Translations under genes and position numbers: made by a program | Source of the DNA: Bacteroidales bacterium UBA2295 | Lineage (GTDB): Bacteria; Bacteroidota; Bacteroidia; Bacteroidales; Tenuifilaceae | Length of the DNA stretch: 9,771 nucleotides | Direction: 5' to 3' | Assembly (NCBI GenBank): GCA_002345825.1 | Contig: DDWD01000125.1 | Span: forward strand, 1-9,771 | Shown: positions 1 through 6,322 of the stretch, one piece after another | How positions within the stretch are numbered: the stretch's first letter is position 1 | Layout: every line of letters starts with the position of its first letter | Notes under the pieces: generated by a model | What the model was told of the DNA's origin: nothing | Seen by the model: the letters and a program-made list of their open reading frames with translations, nothing else | The model's database searches: none

Positions 1-1240
1 AGTTCCCAAACCTTGGGTTTACCACATTGTTATAAATTGATCCAAATGAGTAGCTTAACCCTATGCTACCCCAGTAGTTATACTGCGAGGCGAGTTGCCT
101 ACGTCTTAACAATACATCCTCGCTCGAAATATCGCCCTTGGGTAAGTTTAGTTGGTCATGCACAAGCTGTGCCCCACCATAAATAGTTAGCGATAAACCT
201 TTGTATATTCTAAGGTTAAGTTCAGCGTTTAGCCTCAATCGGTTAAAAGAAAAGTTGTGAAAGTAATTGCTGCCTTCCATTGAGATATTTATGGTTCCCC
301 ATTTCTGTTTAAATTGGGCAGCAATGCCCAGTTCTTGCCCCAATAGCGTTTCGTGGGTTTTATTGTAGATTGTGCTGTCGATATAGTTAAAGTGCCTTAC
401 TCCGGCAGCATACAGGAAGCGAAGCTGCTTGCGGTTCGACTCAGAATAGGGAAACAGGTTATACTCAATGGCGGGGTAAAACGTAAGGTTTAGCGAGTAG
501 TTTTGGTATAAACTCGACTCGATATCTGCACTGTAGCCAACCGACCAGTGGTTGTTTATGCTCTTAACAAGCAGATGTTCAAACTCTTTCTCGTTGGTTG
601 TGCTGTAAATAGTTGTGTCTTCAAAAATGTACTGATCCTTGCTAAAGTAGTAATCGGCCTCGAACTCAACCTTAAGGTTTTCGGTTACTCTTTGAGCCCC
701 AATGGATGTGCTACTGCTAAAATATCTGTACGATTGCTCTGCATCGAAAAAAGTGCTAGCCTCAAGCTCAAAAACCCAACTATTCCACTTGTCAGTAACT
801 TTTATCCCGTCATCTTGTAATCCATCAATCGACACTTGAATTAAATCAGCGAAAGGCGTTTTGGCTATGTAGCGCACCAGTCCGAGTTTTAGGGTGTTTT
901 CCTGCTTGGTTCGGGTTTCATCGGGTGTGGCGTCGGCAGGTAGCGAAAACGAGAGCGTATCGGCCTGTCCTGCAAATTCTTTCTGGCCAATAAAGAAAAA
1001 GGTGTGGCTCACCCCTCCAGCACCATTCATTTCGCGGGTGGTGAGAATATGAACCTGCGCATCGTTGCGATCGCGCATGTAGTTTACAAAGGTCAACTCT
1101 TTTTTAATATGCTCTGTATCGCAACTTGCACAGTCGAGAAAAACCCGAACGGCCTCATCCTTTAAACTTTTCTGCTGCGCGAAGATGTGTAGACATACTG
1201 TAACGAGTAGAGTTGCAAGGGCAAATGCTCTAACTGTCAT
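1..1240 (-). CDS. Predicted outer-membrane beta-barrel protein with N-terminal LDCxxCD domain (C-terminus cut by window edge)
   Basis: Reading from ATG at 1240 down to base 1 gives 413 uninterrupted codons with no stop, so the gene leaves the window. The first ~21 residues form a signal peptide (short polar start, hydrophobic core, cleavage probably after HIFA before QQ). Residues 28-140 form a soluble domain with the pattern VFLDCASCD (C37 and C40), FVNYMRDRNDAQVHIL (51-66), FFIGQKEFAG and LKLGLVRYIAKTPF (117-130). I recognise this as a recurrent, functionally uncharacterised Bacteroidota/Acidobacteria family. Residues from about 150 onward alternate polar and aromatic residues in many short strands, as in a beta-barrel, and end near NNVVNPRFGN, which looks close to the natural C-terminus. 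It lies 63 bp downstream of the Gdx-type exporter on the same strand and may be co-transcribed with it. Existence of the gene is very secure, the barrel assignment is an inference from strand pattern, and the function is unknown. Confidence 0.85.
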   Translation of the reverse strand, partial: MTVRAFALATLLVTVCLHIFAQQKSLKDEAVRVFLDCASCDTEHIKKELTFVNYMRDRNDAQVHILTTREMNGAGGVSHTFFFIGQKEFAGQADTLSFSLPADATPDETRTKQENTLKLGLVRYIAKTPFADLIQVSIDGLQDDGIKVTDKWNSWVFELEASTFFDAEQSYRYFSSSTSIGAQRVTENLKVEFEADYYFSKDQYIFEDTTIYSTTNEKEFEHLLVKSINNHWSVGYSADIESSLYQNYSLNLTFYPAIEYNLFPYSESNRKQLRFLYAAGVRHFNYIDSTIYNKTHETLLGQELGIAAQFKQKWGTINISMEGSNYFHNFSFNRLRLNAELNLRIYKGLSLTIYGGAQLVHDQLNLPKGDISSEDVLLRRRQLASQYNYWGSIGLSYSFGSIYNNVVNPRFGN

Positions 1241-1303
1241 TTAGGTTGGTTTAGGGTTTACACCTCAATAACTAAACAAAGTGCAATTTATTGCTTTTTC
1301 AAT

Positions 1304-1633
1304 TTATTTCGATATTAATCTAAGCCCAATAAGCCCTGCTACAATCATCAGAATAAATAATATTTTAAGCACATCGCGCGATTCATTAAAAAGTAATATC
1401 CCTAGAATTGCGGTAAAAGTAGCGCCAACACCTGTCCACACTGCGTAAGCTGAACCAACGGGTAGCACTTTAAGCGAAATAGATAGTAACCAAACGCTAA
1501 TAATCATCGATATGGCTGTGAATACCGAAGGCCATAAGCGCGAAAAACCATCGGAATATTTCAGCCCAATAGCCCAGCCCGTTTCAAATAGTCCAGCTAT
1601 AAATAGAATTATCCAAGCAACAGAGGGTTTCAT
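1304..1633 (-). CDS. gdx: Small multidrug resistance family transporter, Gdx/SugE subtype (guanidinium exporter)
   Basis: This is a 109-residue protein of four hydrophobic helices, the normal SMR length, acting in the inner membrane as a dual-topology dimer. Subtype residues match Gdx/SugE rather than EmrE. They are the essential E17 in AGLFETGWAIGLKYS, W20, S46, Y63 and W66 in LPVGSAYAVWTG; these correspond to E13, W16, S42, Y59 and W62 of E. coli SugE. Known Gdx proteins exchange guanidinium for protons. I placed the start at ATG 1633 because MKPSVAWIILF aligns with the family N-terminus. The frame stays open up to an ATG at 1717, but that extra 28-residue stretch is translated from tandem 7-bp repeats and is not family-like. 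The barrel-protein gene follows 63 bp downstream on the same strand. I could not recognise a guanidine-I (ykkC) riboswitch in the leader. Confidence 0.92.
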   Translation of the reverse strand: MKPSVAWIILFIAGLFETGWAIGLKYSDGFSRLWPSVFTAISMIISVWLLSISLKVLPVGSAYAVWTGVGATFTAILGILLFNESRDVLKILFILMIVAGLIGLRLISK

Positions 1634-1638
1634 GTGTT

Positions 1639-1666
1639 TGTAAAGTTTAAAGTTTAAAGTCAAAAG
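1639..1666. repeat. Heptanucleotide tandem repeat, TTTAAAG type
   Basis: Four consecutive 7-bp units on the + strand read TGTAAAG, TTTAAAG, TTTAAAG and TCAAAAG; the middle two are identical. The block ends five bases before the gdx start codon, so on the minus strand it forms the immediate translation-initiation region (CTTTAAA units). The same 7-bp period recurs in the next block, with a different sequence. Confidence 0.75.
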
Positions 1667-1672
1667 GCCACC

Positions 1673-1722
1673 ATCTAATATCCAACATCTAACATCCAAT
1701 ATCCAATATCCAATCATCCAAT
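1673..1722. repeat. Heptanucleotide tandem repeat, ATCYAAY type, in the gdx leader
   Basis: Six in-phase 7-bp units run from 1673 to 1714: ATCTAAT, ATCCAAC, ATCTAAC, then ATCCAAT three times. After a single inserted C at 1715, a seventh unit ATCCAAT covers 1716-1722. Units differ only by C/T transitions at the third-fourth and last positions. Translated on the minus strand this gives the spurious WILDVRCWILD peptide that extends the gdx frame upstream. Similar heptad arrays occur in Bacteroidota intergenic regions; their role is not known to me. Confidence 0.85.
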
Positions 1723-1729
1723 CTTTCTA

Positions 1730-1762
1730 GACGCTGACAGGTCGTGCCGACGCTGTCAGGTC
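1730..1762. repeat. REP-like imperfect palindrome (33-bp hairpin)
   Basis: The element folds into GAC / bulged G / CTGACAG / GTCG, a TGC triloop, then CGAC / bulged G / CTGTCAG / GTC. That is 14 base pairs interrupted only by two symmetric single-G bulges at 1733 and 1752. It can also be read as two direct 14-mers, GACGCTGACAGGTC and GACGCTGTCAGGTC, which differ only at the central A/T and are separated by GTGCC. No T-run follows on either strand, so it is not a standard terminator. Its GC-rich composition stands out in an AT-rich spacer. The form fits a repetitive extragenic palindrome mobilised by a RAYT-type (TnpA-REP) transposase; that link is an inference. Confidence 0.7.
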
Positions 1763-1885
1763 AACCAACCAAATAATCTCATCCTCAATCCGCAAAAATC
1801 CGCCAAATATTATCGTTGTACCAAAAATATCAAAATCAATTTGCAAAACGCCACTCAAACAAAGCTACAAATATGCAGATTTTCT
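1763..1885. other. AT-rich gdx-valS spacer without gene
   Basis: This part of the 292-bp gap between the divergent gdx and valS starts holds no credible coding frame. On the minus strand there is one perfect TAnnTTTG match (TATTTTTG, 1829 down to 1822) that could serve gdx. No TTTG lies at the expected -33 distance, and such a match is not rare in AT-rich DNA. If used, it would place both the hairpin and the heptad arrays inside the gdx leader. Confidence 0.4.
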
Positions 1886-1893
1886 TAATTTTG
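1886..1893 (+). promoter_or_regulatory. Candidate Bacteroidota -7 promoter element for valS
   Basis: TAATTTTG is a perfect TAnnTTTG match and is followed by CGG. It lies 38 bp before the preferred valS start, predicting a leader of roughly 30 bases. A good -33 TTTG is not visible at the usual distance; the nearest TTTG (1840-1843) is too far upstream. The call rests on the -7 element and its position. Confidence 0.45.
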
Positions 1894-1931
1894 CGGTCTT
1901 GCTTTTGTAATACTTTTCAAATTAAATGTTT

Positions 1932-4559
1932 ATGGATATTCCTGCAAAGTACAATCCTGCCGAGGTAGAGGACAAGTGGTACAAGTATTGGTTGGACAAT
2001 AAATTGTTCCATTCAGAGCCCGACGATCGGGAGCCGTTTAGTATTGTTATTCCACCACCCAATGTAACTGGTGTGTTGCATATGGGGCATATGCTCAACA
2101 ACACTATTCAGGATGTGCTCGTGCGTCGCGCCAAGATGCAGGGCAAGAACACCTGCTGGGTACCTGGTACCGATCATGCATCCATTGCTACCGAGGCAAA
2201 AGTTGTGGCCAAACTTAAAGCCGAGGGGATAGACAAGAACACCCTTACCCGCGACCAGTTTTTGGAGCACGCTTGGGAATGGAAAGAGAAGCACGGAGGA
2301 ATTATCCTTGAGCAGCTAAAAAAAATGGGTGCTGCCTGCGACTGGGAGCGAACTGCTTTTACAATGGACGAAAGCCTTTCGGAAAGCGTAATTAAGGTTT
2401 TTGTTGATTTGCATAACAAGGGCAAAATCTATCGCGGCGTGCGAATGGTAAACTGGGATCCCCAGGCCAAAACCGCTGTGTCCGACGAGGAAGTAATTTA
2501 CAAGGAGGTTCAGAGCAAACTATACTACCTAAAATATTTTATCGATGGCGAGGATGGCCACGTAACCATTGCCACAACCCGCCCCGAAACCATTCTGGGC
2601 GATACCGCCGTTTGCGTTAACCCCAACGACCCACGATATACCCATCTTAAAGGCAGGCGCCTATTGGTTCCGCTTATCAAGCGAAGCGTTCCCGTTATTT
2701 TCGACGATTATGTTGATATGGAGTTCGGTACCGGTGCGCTTAAGGTTACCCCCGCCCATGATATTAACGACTACATGCTGGGCGACAAGCACAACTTGGA
2801 AACTGTTGATATTTTTAACGACAATGGAACCCTAAGCCAAGCTGCTCAGCTTTACGTTGGTATGGATAGATTTGCTGTTCGTAAGCAGATTGTTGTCGAT
2901 TTGGAAAAATCTGGCAATGTGGATAAGATTGAGGACTACGTGAACAAGGTTGGCTATAGCGAGCGTACCGATGCTGCCATTGAGCCCAAGCTTAGCATGC
3001 AGTGGTTCCTCGATATGAAGGAGCTGGCCAAGCCTGCCCTCGATGCAGTGGAGAACGGCGAGATCCAAATATATCCCCATAAGTTTGTAAATACTTATCG
3101 CCATTGGATGGAGAACGTGAAGGACTGGTGCCTATCGCGTCAGCTGTGGTGGGGGCATCGCATACCCGCTTGGTATCTGCCCGAGGGTGGTTACGTGGTA
3201 GCCGAAACTGCTGAGCATGCACTGGAACTGGCTATGGAAAAATCGGGTAATAAAAGCCTTACCATAGCCGATTTAAGGCAGGACGAGGATGTTCTTGACA
3301 CTTGGTTCAGCTCATGGCTTTGGCCCATCTCGGTGTTCGATGGCATTCGCTACCCCGATAATGATGATATTAAGTACTATTACCCTACCGATATTTTGGT
3401 AACTGCTCCCGAGATTCTTTTCTTCTGGGTGGCCCGTATGATAATTGCCGGCTACGAGTACCGTGGCCAAAAGCCATTTAGCGCCATTTACCTGCATGGT
3501 ATTGTACGCGACGGGCAGCGCCGAAAGATGAGCAAATCGCTGGGAAACAGTCCCGATCCTCTAGATTTAGTGAAGAAATACGGAGCTGATGGTATGCGTA
3601 TGGGAATGCTACTTTGCTCTGCTGCTGGTAACGATTTGCTATTTGACGAGAATTTGCCCGAACAGGGGCGTAATTTCTGCAACAAGATTTGGAATGCTTT
3701 CCGCTTGGTAAAAGGATGGGAGGTTGACGCTAGCATACCTCAGCCCGAGCATTCGGCGGTAGCCGTGGAGTGGCTAAACAATTTGATAAACCGCGAGGTG
3801 GCAACGCTAAACGACCATTTCGATAAGTATCGCCTATCCGAGGCACTAATGGAGGTATACAAACTATTCTGGGACGAGTTCTCATCATGGTTCCTGGAGA
3901 TTGTAAAACCCGCCTACCAAAAGCCTATCGACGTTAAAACACAGTCGGAAGTGCTAGCCATTTTCGATAAGATGCTTAGGTTATTACATCCGTTTATGCC
4001 ATTTATAACCGAGGAACTTTGGCAGCTACTCGTTGAGCGTAATGCGGGCGATAGCATTATGGTTGCGCAGCAACCAGAGGCCAACGAATTTGATGCGGAG
4101 CTGCTAGCCCGTTTCGATGAGATGAAGGAGATTGTTGCAGGTATCCGAAACATTAGGCAAGAGAAGAATATTCCCAATAAGGAAGCCGTTTCGTTATTTG
4201 TAAAATCGGCTCAAACTCTAGCCCCTGAAACGGAAAGTGTAATTGTAAAACTGGCTGGTCTCGATAAATTGGAGTACACCAGCGACAAGATTGACGCAAG
4301 CGCCAGCTTCCTGGTTAAATCATCGGAGTTTTTTGTTCCGCTTGATGGATTTGTAAACGAGGAGGAGGAGATAGCCAAACTCACCGAGGAGCTAAACTAC
4401 ACCAAGGGTTTCTTGGCCAGCGTGATGAAGAAGCTAAGCAACGAGCGTTTCGTAAACAATGCCCCCGCACAGGTGGTTGAGGTTGAGCGTAAAAAGCAGG
4501 CCGATGCCGAGGAGAAGATAAAGGTGATTCAAGAGCGCTTAGCCGGATTCAAAAAATAA
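1932..4559 (+). CDS. valS: Valyl-tRNA synthetase
   Basis: This cytoplasmic class I aminoacyl-tRNA synthetase charges tRNA-Val with valine using ATP. It is 875 residues from the chosen start, typical for the family and complete. The HIGH motif appears as HMGH at 50-53 within PPPNVTGVLHMGHM. The CP1 editing domain, which hydrolyses Thr-tRNA-Val, carries TTRPET (215-220) and LGDTAV. Further signatures are LSRQLWWGHRIPAW (around 400), DTWFSSWLWP (around 456) and KMSKS at 532-536. The helical anticodon-binding domain spans about 610-750. The C-terminal 65-70 residues (from about 808, charged Glu/Lys-rich) form the tRNA-contacting coiled-coil arm. ATG 1932 is preferred over the in-frame ATG at 1926 because M-x3-KYNP matches relatives. 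The gene is transcribed alone, divergent from gdx, with a hairpin terminator right after it. No missing residue or disruption is visible. Confidence 0.98.
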   Translation: MDIPAKYNPAEVEDKWYKYWLDNKLFHSEPDDREPFSIVIPPPNVTGVLHMGHMLNNTIQDVLVRRAKMQGKNTCWVPGTDHASIATEAKVVAKLKAEGIDKNTLTRDQFLEHAWEWKEKHGGIILEQLKKMGAACDWERTAFTMDESLSESVIKVFVDLHNKGKIYRGVRMVNWDPQAKTAVSDEEVIYKEVQSKLYYLKYFIDGEDGHVTIATTRPETILGDTAVCVNPNDPRYTHLKGRRLLVPLIKRSVPVIFDDYVDMEFGTGALKVTPAHDINDYMLGDKHNLETVDIFNDNGTLSQAAQLYVGMDRFAVRKQIVVDLEKSGNVDKIEDYVNKVGYSERTDAAIEPKLSMQWFLDMKELAKPALDAVENGEIQIYPHKFVNTYRHWMENVKDWCLSRQLWWGHRIPAWYLPEGGYVVAETAEHALELAMEKSGNKSLTIADLRQDEDVLDTWFSSWLWPISVFDGIRYPDNDDIKYYYPTDILVTAPEILFFWVARMIIAGYEYRGQKPFSAIYLHGIVRDGQRRKMSKSLGNSPDPLDLVKKYGADGMRMGMLLCSAAGNDLLFDENLPEQGRNFCNKIWNAFRLVKGWEVDASIPQPEHSAVAVEWLNNLINREVATLNDHFDKYRLSEALMEVYKLFWDEFSSWFLEIVKPAYQKPIDVKTQSEVLAIFDKMLRLLHPFMPFITEELWQLLVERNAGDSIMVAQQPEANEFDAELLARFDEMKEIVAGIRNIRQEKNIPNKEAVSLFVKSAQTLAPETESVIVKLAGLDKLEYTSDKIDASASFLVKSSEFFVPLDGFVNEEEEIAKLTEELNYTKGFLASVMKKLSNERFVNNAPAQVVEVERKKQADAEEKIKVIQERLAGFKK

Positions 4560-4582
4560 TCTAGTAAGATATGATAAGGTTG

Positions 4583-4612
4583 AAAGGGTGAAAATTGGTT
4601 TTTTCACCCTTT
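4583..4612 (+). terminator. Hairpin terminator after valS
   Basis: A perfect 12-bp stem, AAAGGGTGAAAA (4583-4594) with TTTTCACCCTTT (4601-4612), closes a six-base TTGGTT loop 23 bp past the valS stop. The stem carries its own T-rich right edge and is followed by ACTATTTT rather than a pure T-run. It is therefore a likely intrinsic terminator with a weak tail. Confidence 0.8.
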
Positions 4613-4849
4613 ACTATTTTATCCTGATTCAAAATTGCATTAATTTGCAACTAGAATATGGTAGCCCTAGTGAGGGCTAGCTTTAAAATAAGCCAATCCT
4701 AATGCATTTGAGTAAGGGTGCAGATTTGGTTCGTTTTGTTTATTTCCCAGAATGGTCTGGCAGTTTTGTTAGTTCAAAGCTGTTGCTTTATATTCAACAT
4801 CTTGTAAATATTATTAAATTGCGCATTGTTACATAATTCACTGATGTTT
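4613..4849. other. Spacer between valS terminator and the lipoprotein operon
   Basis: No credible coding frame lies in these 237 bases. They hold a short hairpin at 4662-4679 (TAGCCCT, loop AGTG, AGGGCTA) with no T-run behind it. The promoter of the lipoprotein operon should be here. The closest -7-like string is TAAATTGCG near 4815, which is one base short of TAnnTTTG, so I do not call it. Confidence 0.5.
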
Positions 4850-6232
4850 ATGAAAAAACTTTTACCCCTTTCGTTACTTATAGTAGCCTTGCTTTTTTCT
4901 GGATGTGCCTCAAAGCGTTTGGCTAAGCGTGGCCTAAAGTTCGAGCAGGCTGGAATGTACGAGATGGCTGCCGACCTATATTACCAAGCAGTAGTGGCCA
5001 ATGCTAACAACGTGGATGCTGTGGTTGGGCTAAAAAAGAATGGACAGCGTTTACTCGACGAAAAAATGCTGCAGGTGCAAAAGGCCTATTACAATAACAA
5101 CGACCGCGAAACGGTATACAATTTTATAGATGCACAAAACTATCTGCAAAAGGTAAATGCCACAGGGGTGTCGCTTTCCATGTCGGAGCAAACACGTTCT
5201 TTTTACGAGGAGGCAAAGCCTCGCTATTTAGAGTCACTTTTTTACGATGCCCGTTTGCTGCTCGATGAGGAGAAGTTTCGCGAATCGGAAACGAAATTTG
5301 CCGAAATCAAGCGTATCGATCCCAACTACGAAGGCGTTGATGATTATATGAAGGTTTCGCAAAGCGAACCCCTTTACCGAGAGGGTAAGCAGTTTCTCGA
5401 TGCAGGATACTACCGCAAAGCATACAAAAGTTTCAACACAATCATTGGCAAAGCAGGGCTGTACAAAGACTCTAAGGACTTGATGGACGAATCCCTGCTA
5501 AAAGGTCAGCTAACCATTGCCATTGGCAAAATTGAGAATAAGACACACCATAGCGGAGCAAATTTACTGCTAGAGAGTACTCTTAACAAGGCTGTAAGCA
5601 GGATCAACGATCCGTTTGTTAAGCTGGTTGATATAAAAAACACCGACCAGTTTCTGCATCAGCAGGAAAAGAGCAGTACGTTGGGTTCGGAAATTAGGGT
5701 TGGCCAAATACTTGCTGCCAGAGCCCTTTTGAACGGTTCGGTGATTCGTTTCGATATGTCCGAGGGCAAAGTGCAAACCCAAACCAAAAGGGGATATCTT
5801 AAAGAAATAATTGTACGTAAAGATAAGAAAACCGATGAGGAACAGCGGGAAGTGAGGTACCATAAGGTGTCGTACAACGTTACCCAAAAGTCGAATTCGG
5901 CCTCAATAACATTGCAGTACCAGCTTAGTTCAACCGAAACCGGCGCAGTACTAATTTCCGATGTGTTGAGCATATCGCGAAATGATGAAGTGCATTTTGC
6001 TACCTTTAAGGGAGATCATAAAAAGCTAGTACCTGGTTACTGGGAACGCAGTGATAAGGACTCGCCTAAAGATCGAATTGACGATAATTTTTCGGCTGTG
6101 CAAAGCTTGCAACAACTTTTTAGTGCCAAACAAACAATTGTTTCAGCTGAGGATCTGCGGAACCAAGCCTTAATCGAAATTGAATCAAAAGTGTCTCAGC
6201 AAATTAGTAAGTACAACTCCGAGCAGTATTAA
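4850..6232 (+). CDS. Lipoprotein with TPR-like repeats and a CsgG/LpoB-like domain
   Basis: This is a 460-residue protein with a lipoprotein signal (MKKLLPLSLLIVALLFSGC), lipidated at C19 and probably anchored in the outer membrane facing the periplasm. Residues ~25-210 are helical with TPR-like units: FEQAGMYEMAADLYYQAV, then LLLDEEKFRESETKFAEI, then FLDAGYYRKAYKSFNTII. From ~217 the segment LTIAIGKIENKTHHSG, through VKLVDIKNTDQFL, to GQILAARALLNGSVIRFD (~285-302) follows the pattern of the CsgG/LpoB/FlgT alpha-beta fold. A beta-rich charged region and a C-terminal helix (about 415-460) follow. Start ATG 4850 gives a canonical signal; ATG 4844 and TTG 4826 are in frame upstream but add nothing family-like. 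The LPP20 lipoprotein gene follows after 90 bp with no terminator. The lipoprotein call is firm; the CsgG-like call is by eye. Function is unknown: envelope scaffold, PBP activator or secretion accessory are all possible. Confidence 0.85.
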   Translation: MKKLLPLSLLIVALLFSGCASKRLAKRGLKFEQAGMYEMAADLYYQAVVANANNVDAVVGLKKNGQRLLDEKMLQVQKAYYNNNDRETVYNFIDAQNYLQKVNATGVSLSMSEQTRSFYEEAKPRYLESLFYDARLLLDEEKFRESETKFAEIKRIDPNYEGVDDYMKVSQSEPLYREGKQFLDAGYYRKAYKSFNTIIGKAGLYKDSKDLMDESLLKGQLTIAIGKIENKTHHSGANLLLESTLNKAVSRINDPFVKLVDIKNTDQFLHQQEKSSTLGSEIRVGQILAARALLNGSVIRFDMSEGKVQTQTKRGYLKEIIVRKDKKTDEEQREVRYHKVSYNVTQKSNSASITLQYQLSSTETGAVLISDVLSISRNDEVHFATFKGDHKKLVPGYWERSDKDSPKDRIDDNFSAVQSLQQLFSAKQTIVSAEDLRNQALIEIESKVSQQISKYNSEQY

Positions 6233-6322
6233 AATCACAAACATTCACTATGCAGACTTTAACGCATACTAGAATGACTACCAACGGATGTTTCACCACT
6301 GCTTTCATAAAAGAATATACAG

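Noticed and set aside
548..820. Open frame of 90 codons on the + strand
   Set aside because: It lies antisense inside the barrel-protein gene, which has a signal peptide and family motifs; the + frame has no recognisable features.
1634..1717. N-terminal extension of the exporter gene to an ATG at 1717
   Set aside because: The extra 28 residues are translated heptad repeats, do not resemble any SMR N-terminus, and the protein has normal family length from ATG 1633.
1673..1722. Possible CRISPR array
   Set aside because: Units are 7 bp and directly adjacent, with no spacers and no cas genes nearby.
1634..1900. Guanidine-I (ykkC) riboswitch upstream of gdx
   Set aside because: I expected one but could not match the conserved core; the leader is occupied by repeats and the REP-like hairpin. 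A covariance-model scan could overturn this.
2013..4177. Several minus-strand and out-of-frame openings inside valS
   Set aside because: All are covered by the full-length valyl-tRNA synthetase, whose motifs span the entire region; long shadows are expected in a gene of this codon use.
5570..5973. Two overlapping minus-strand open frames of about 105 codons
   Set aside because: Both are antisense to the TPR/CsgG-like lipoprotein gene, and their peptides look like random cysteine- and serine-rich translations with no motifs.
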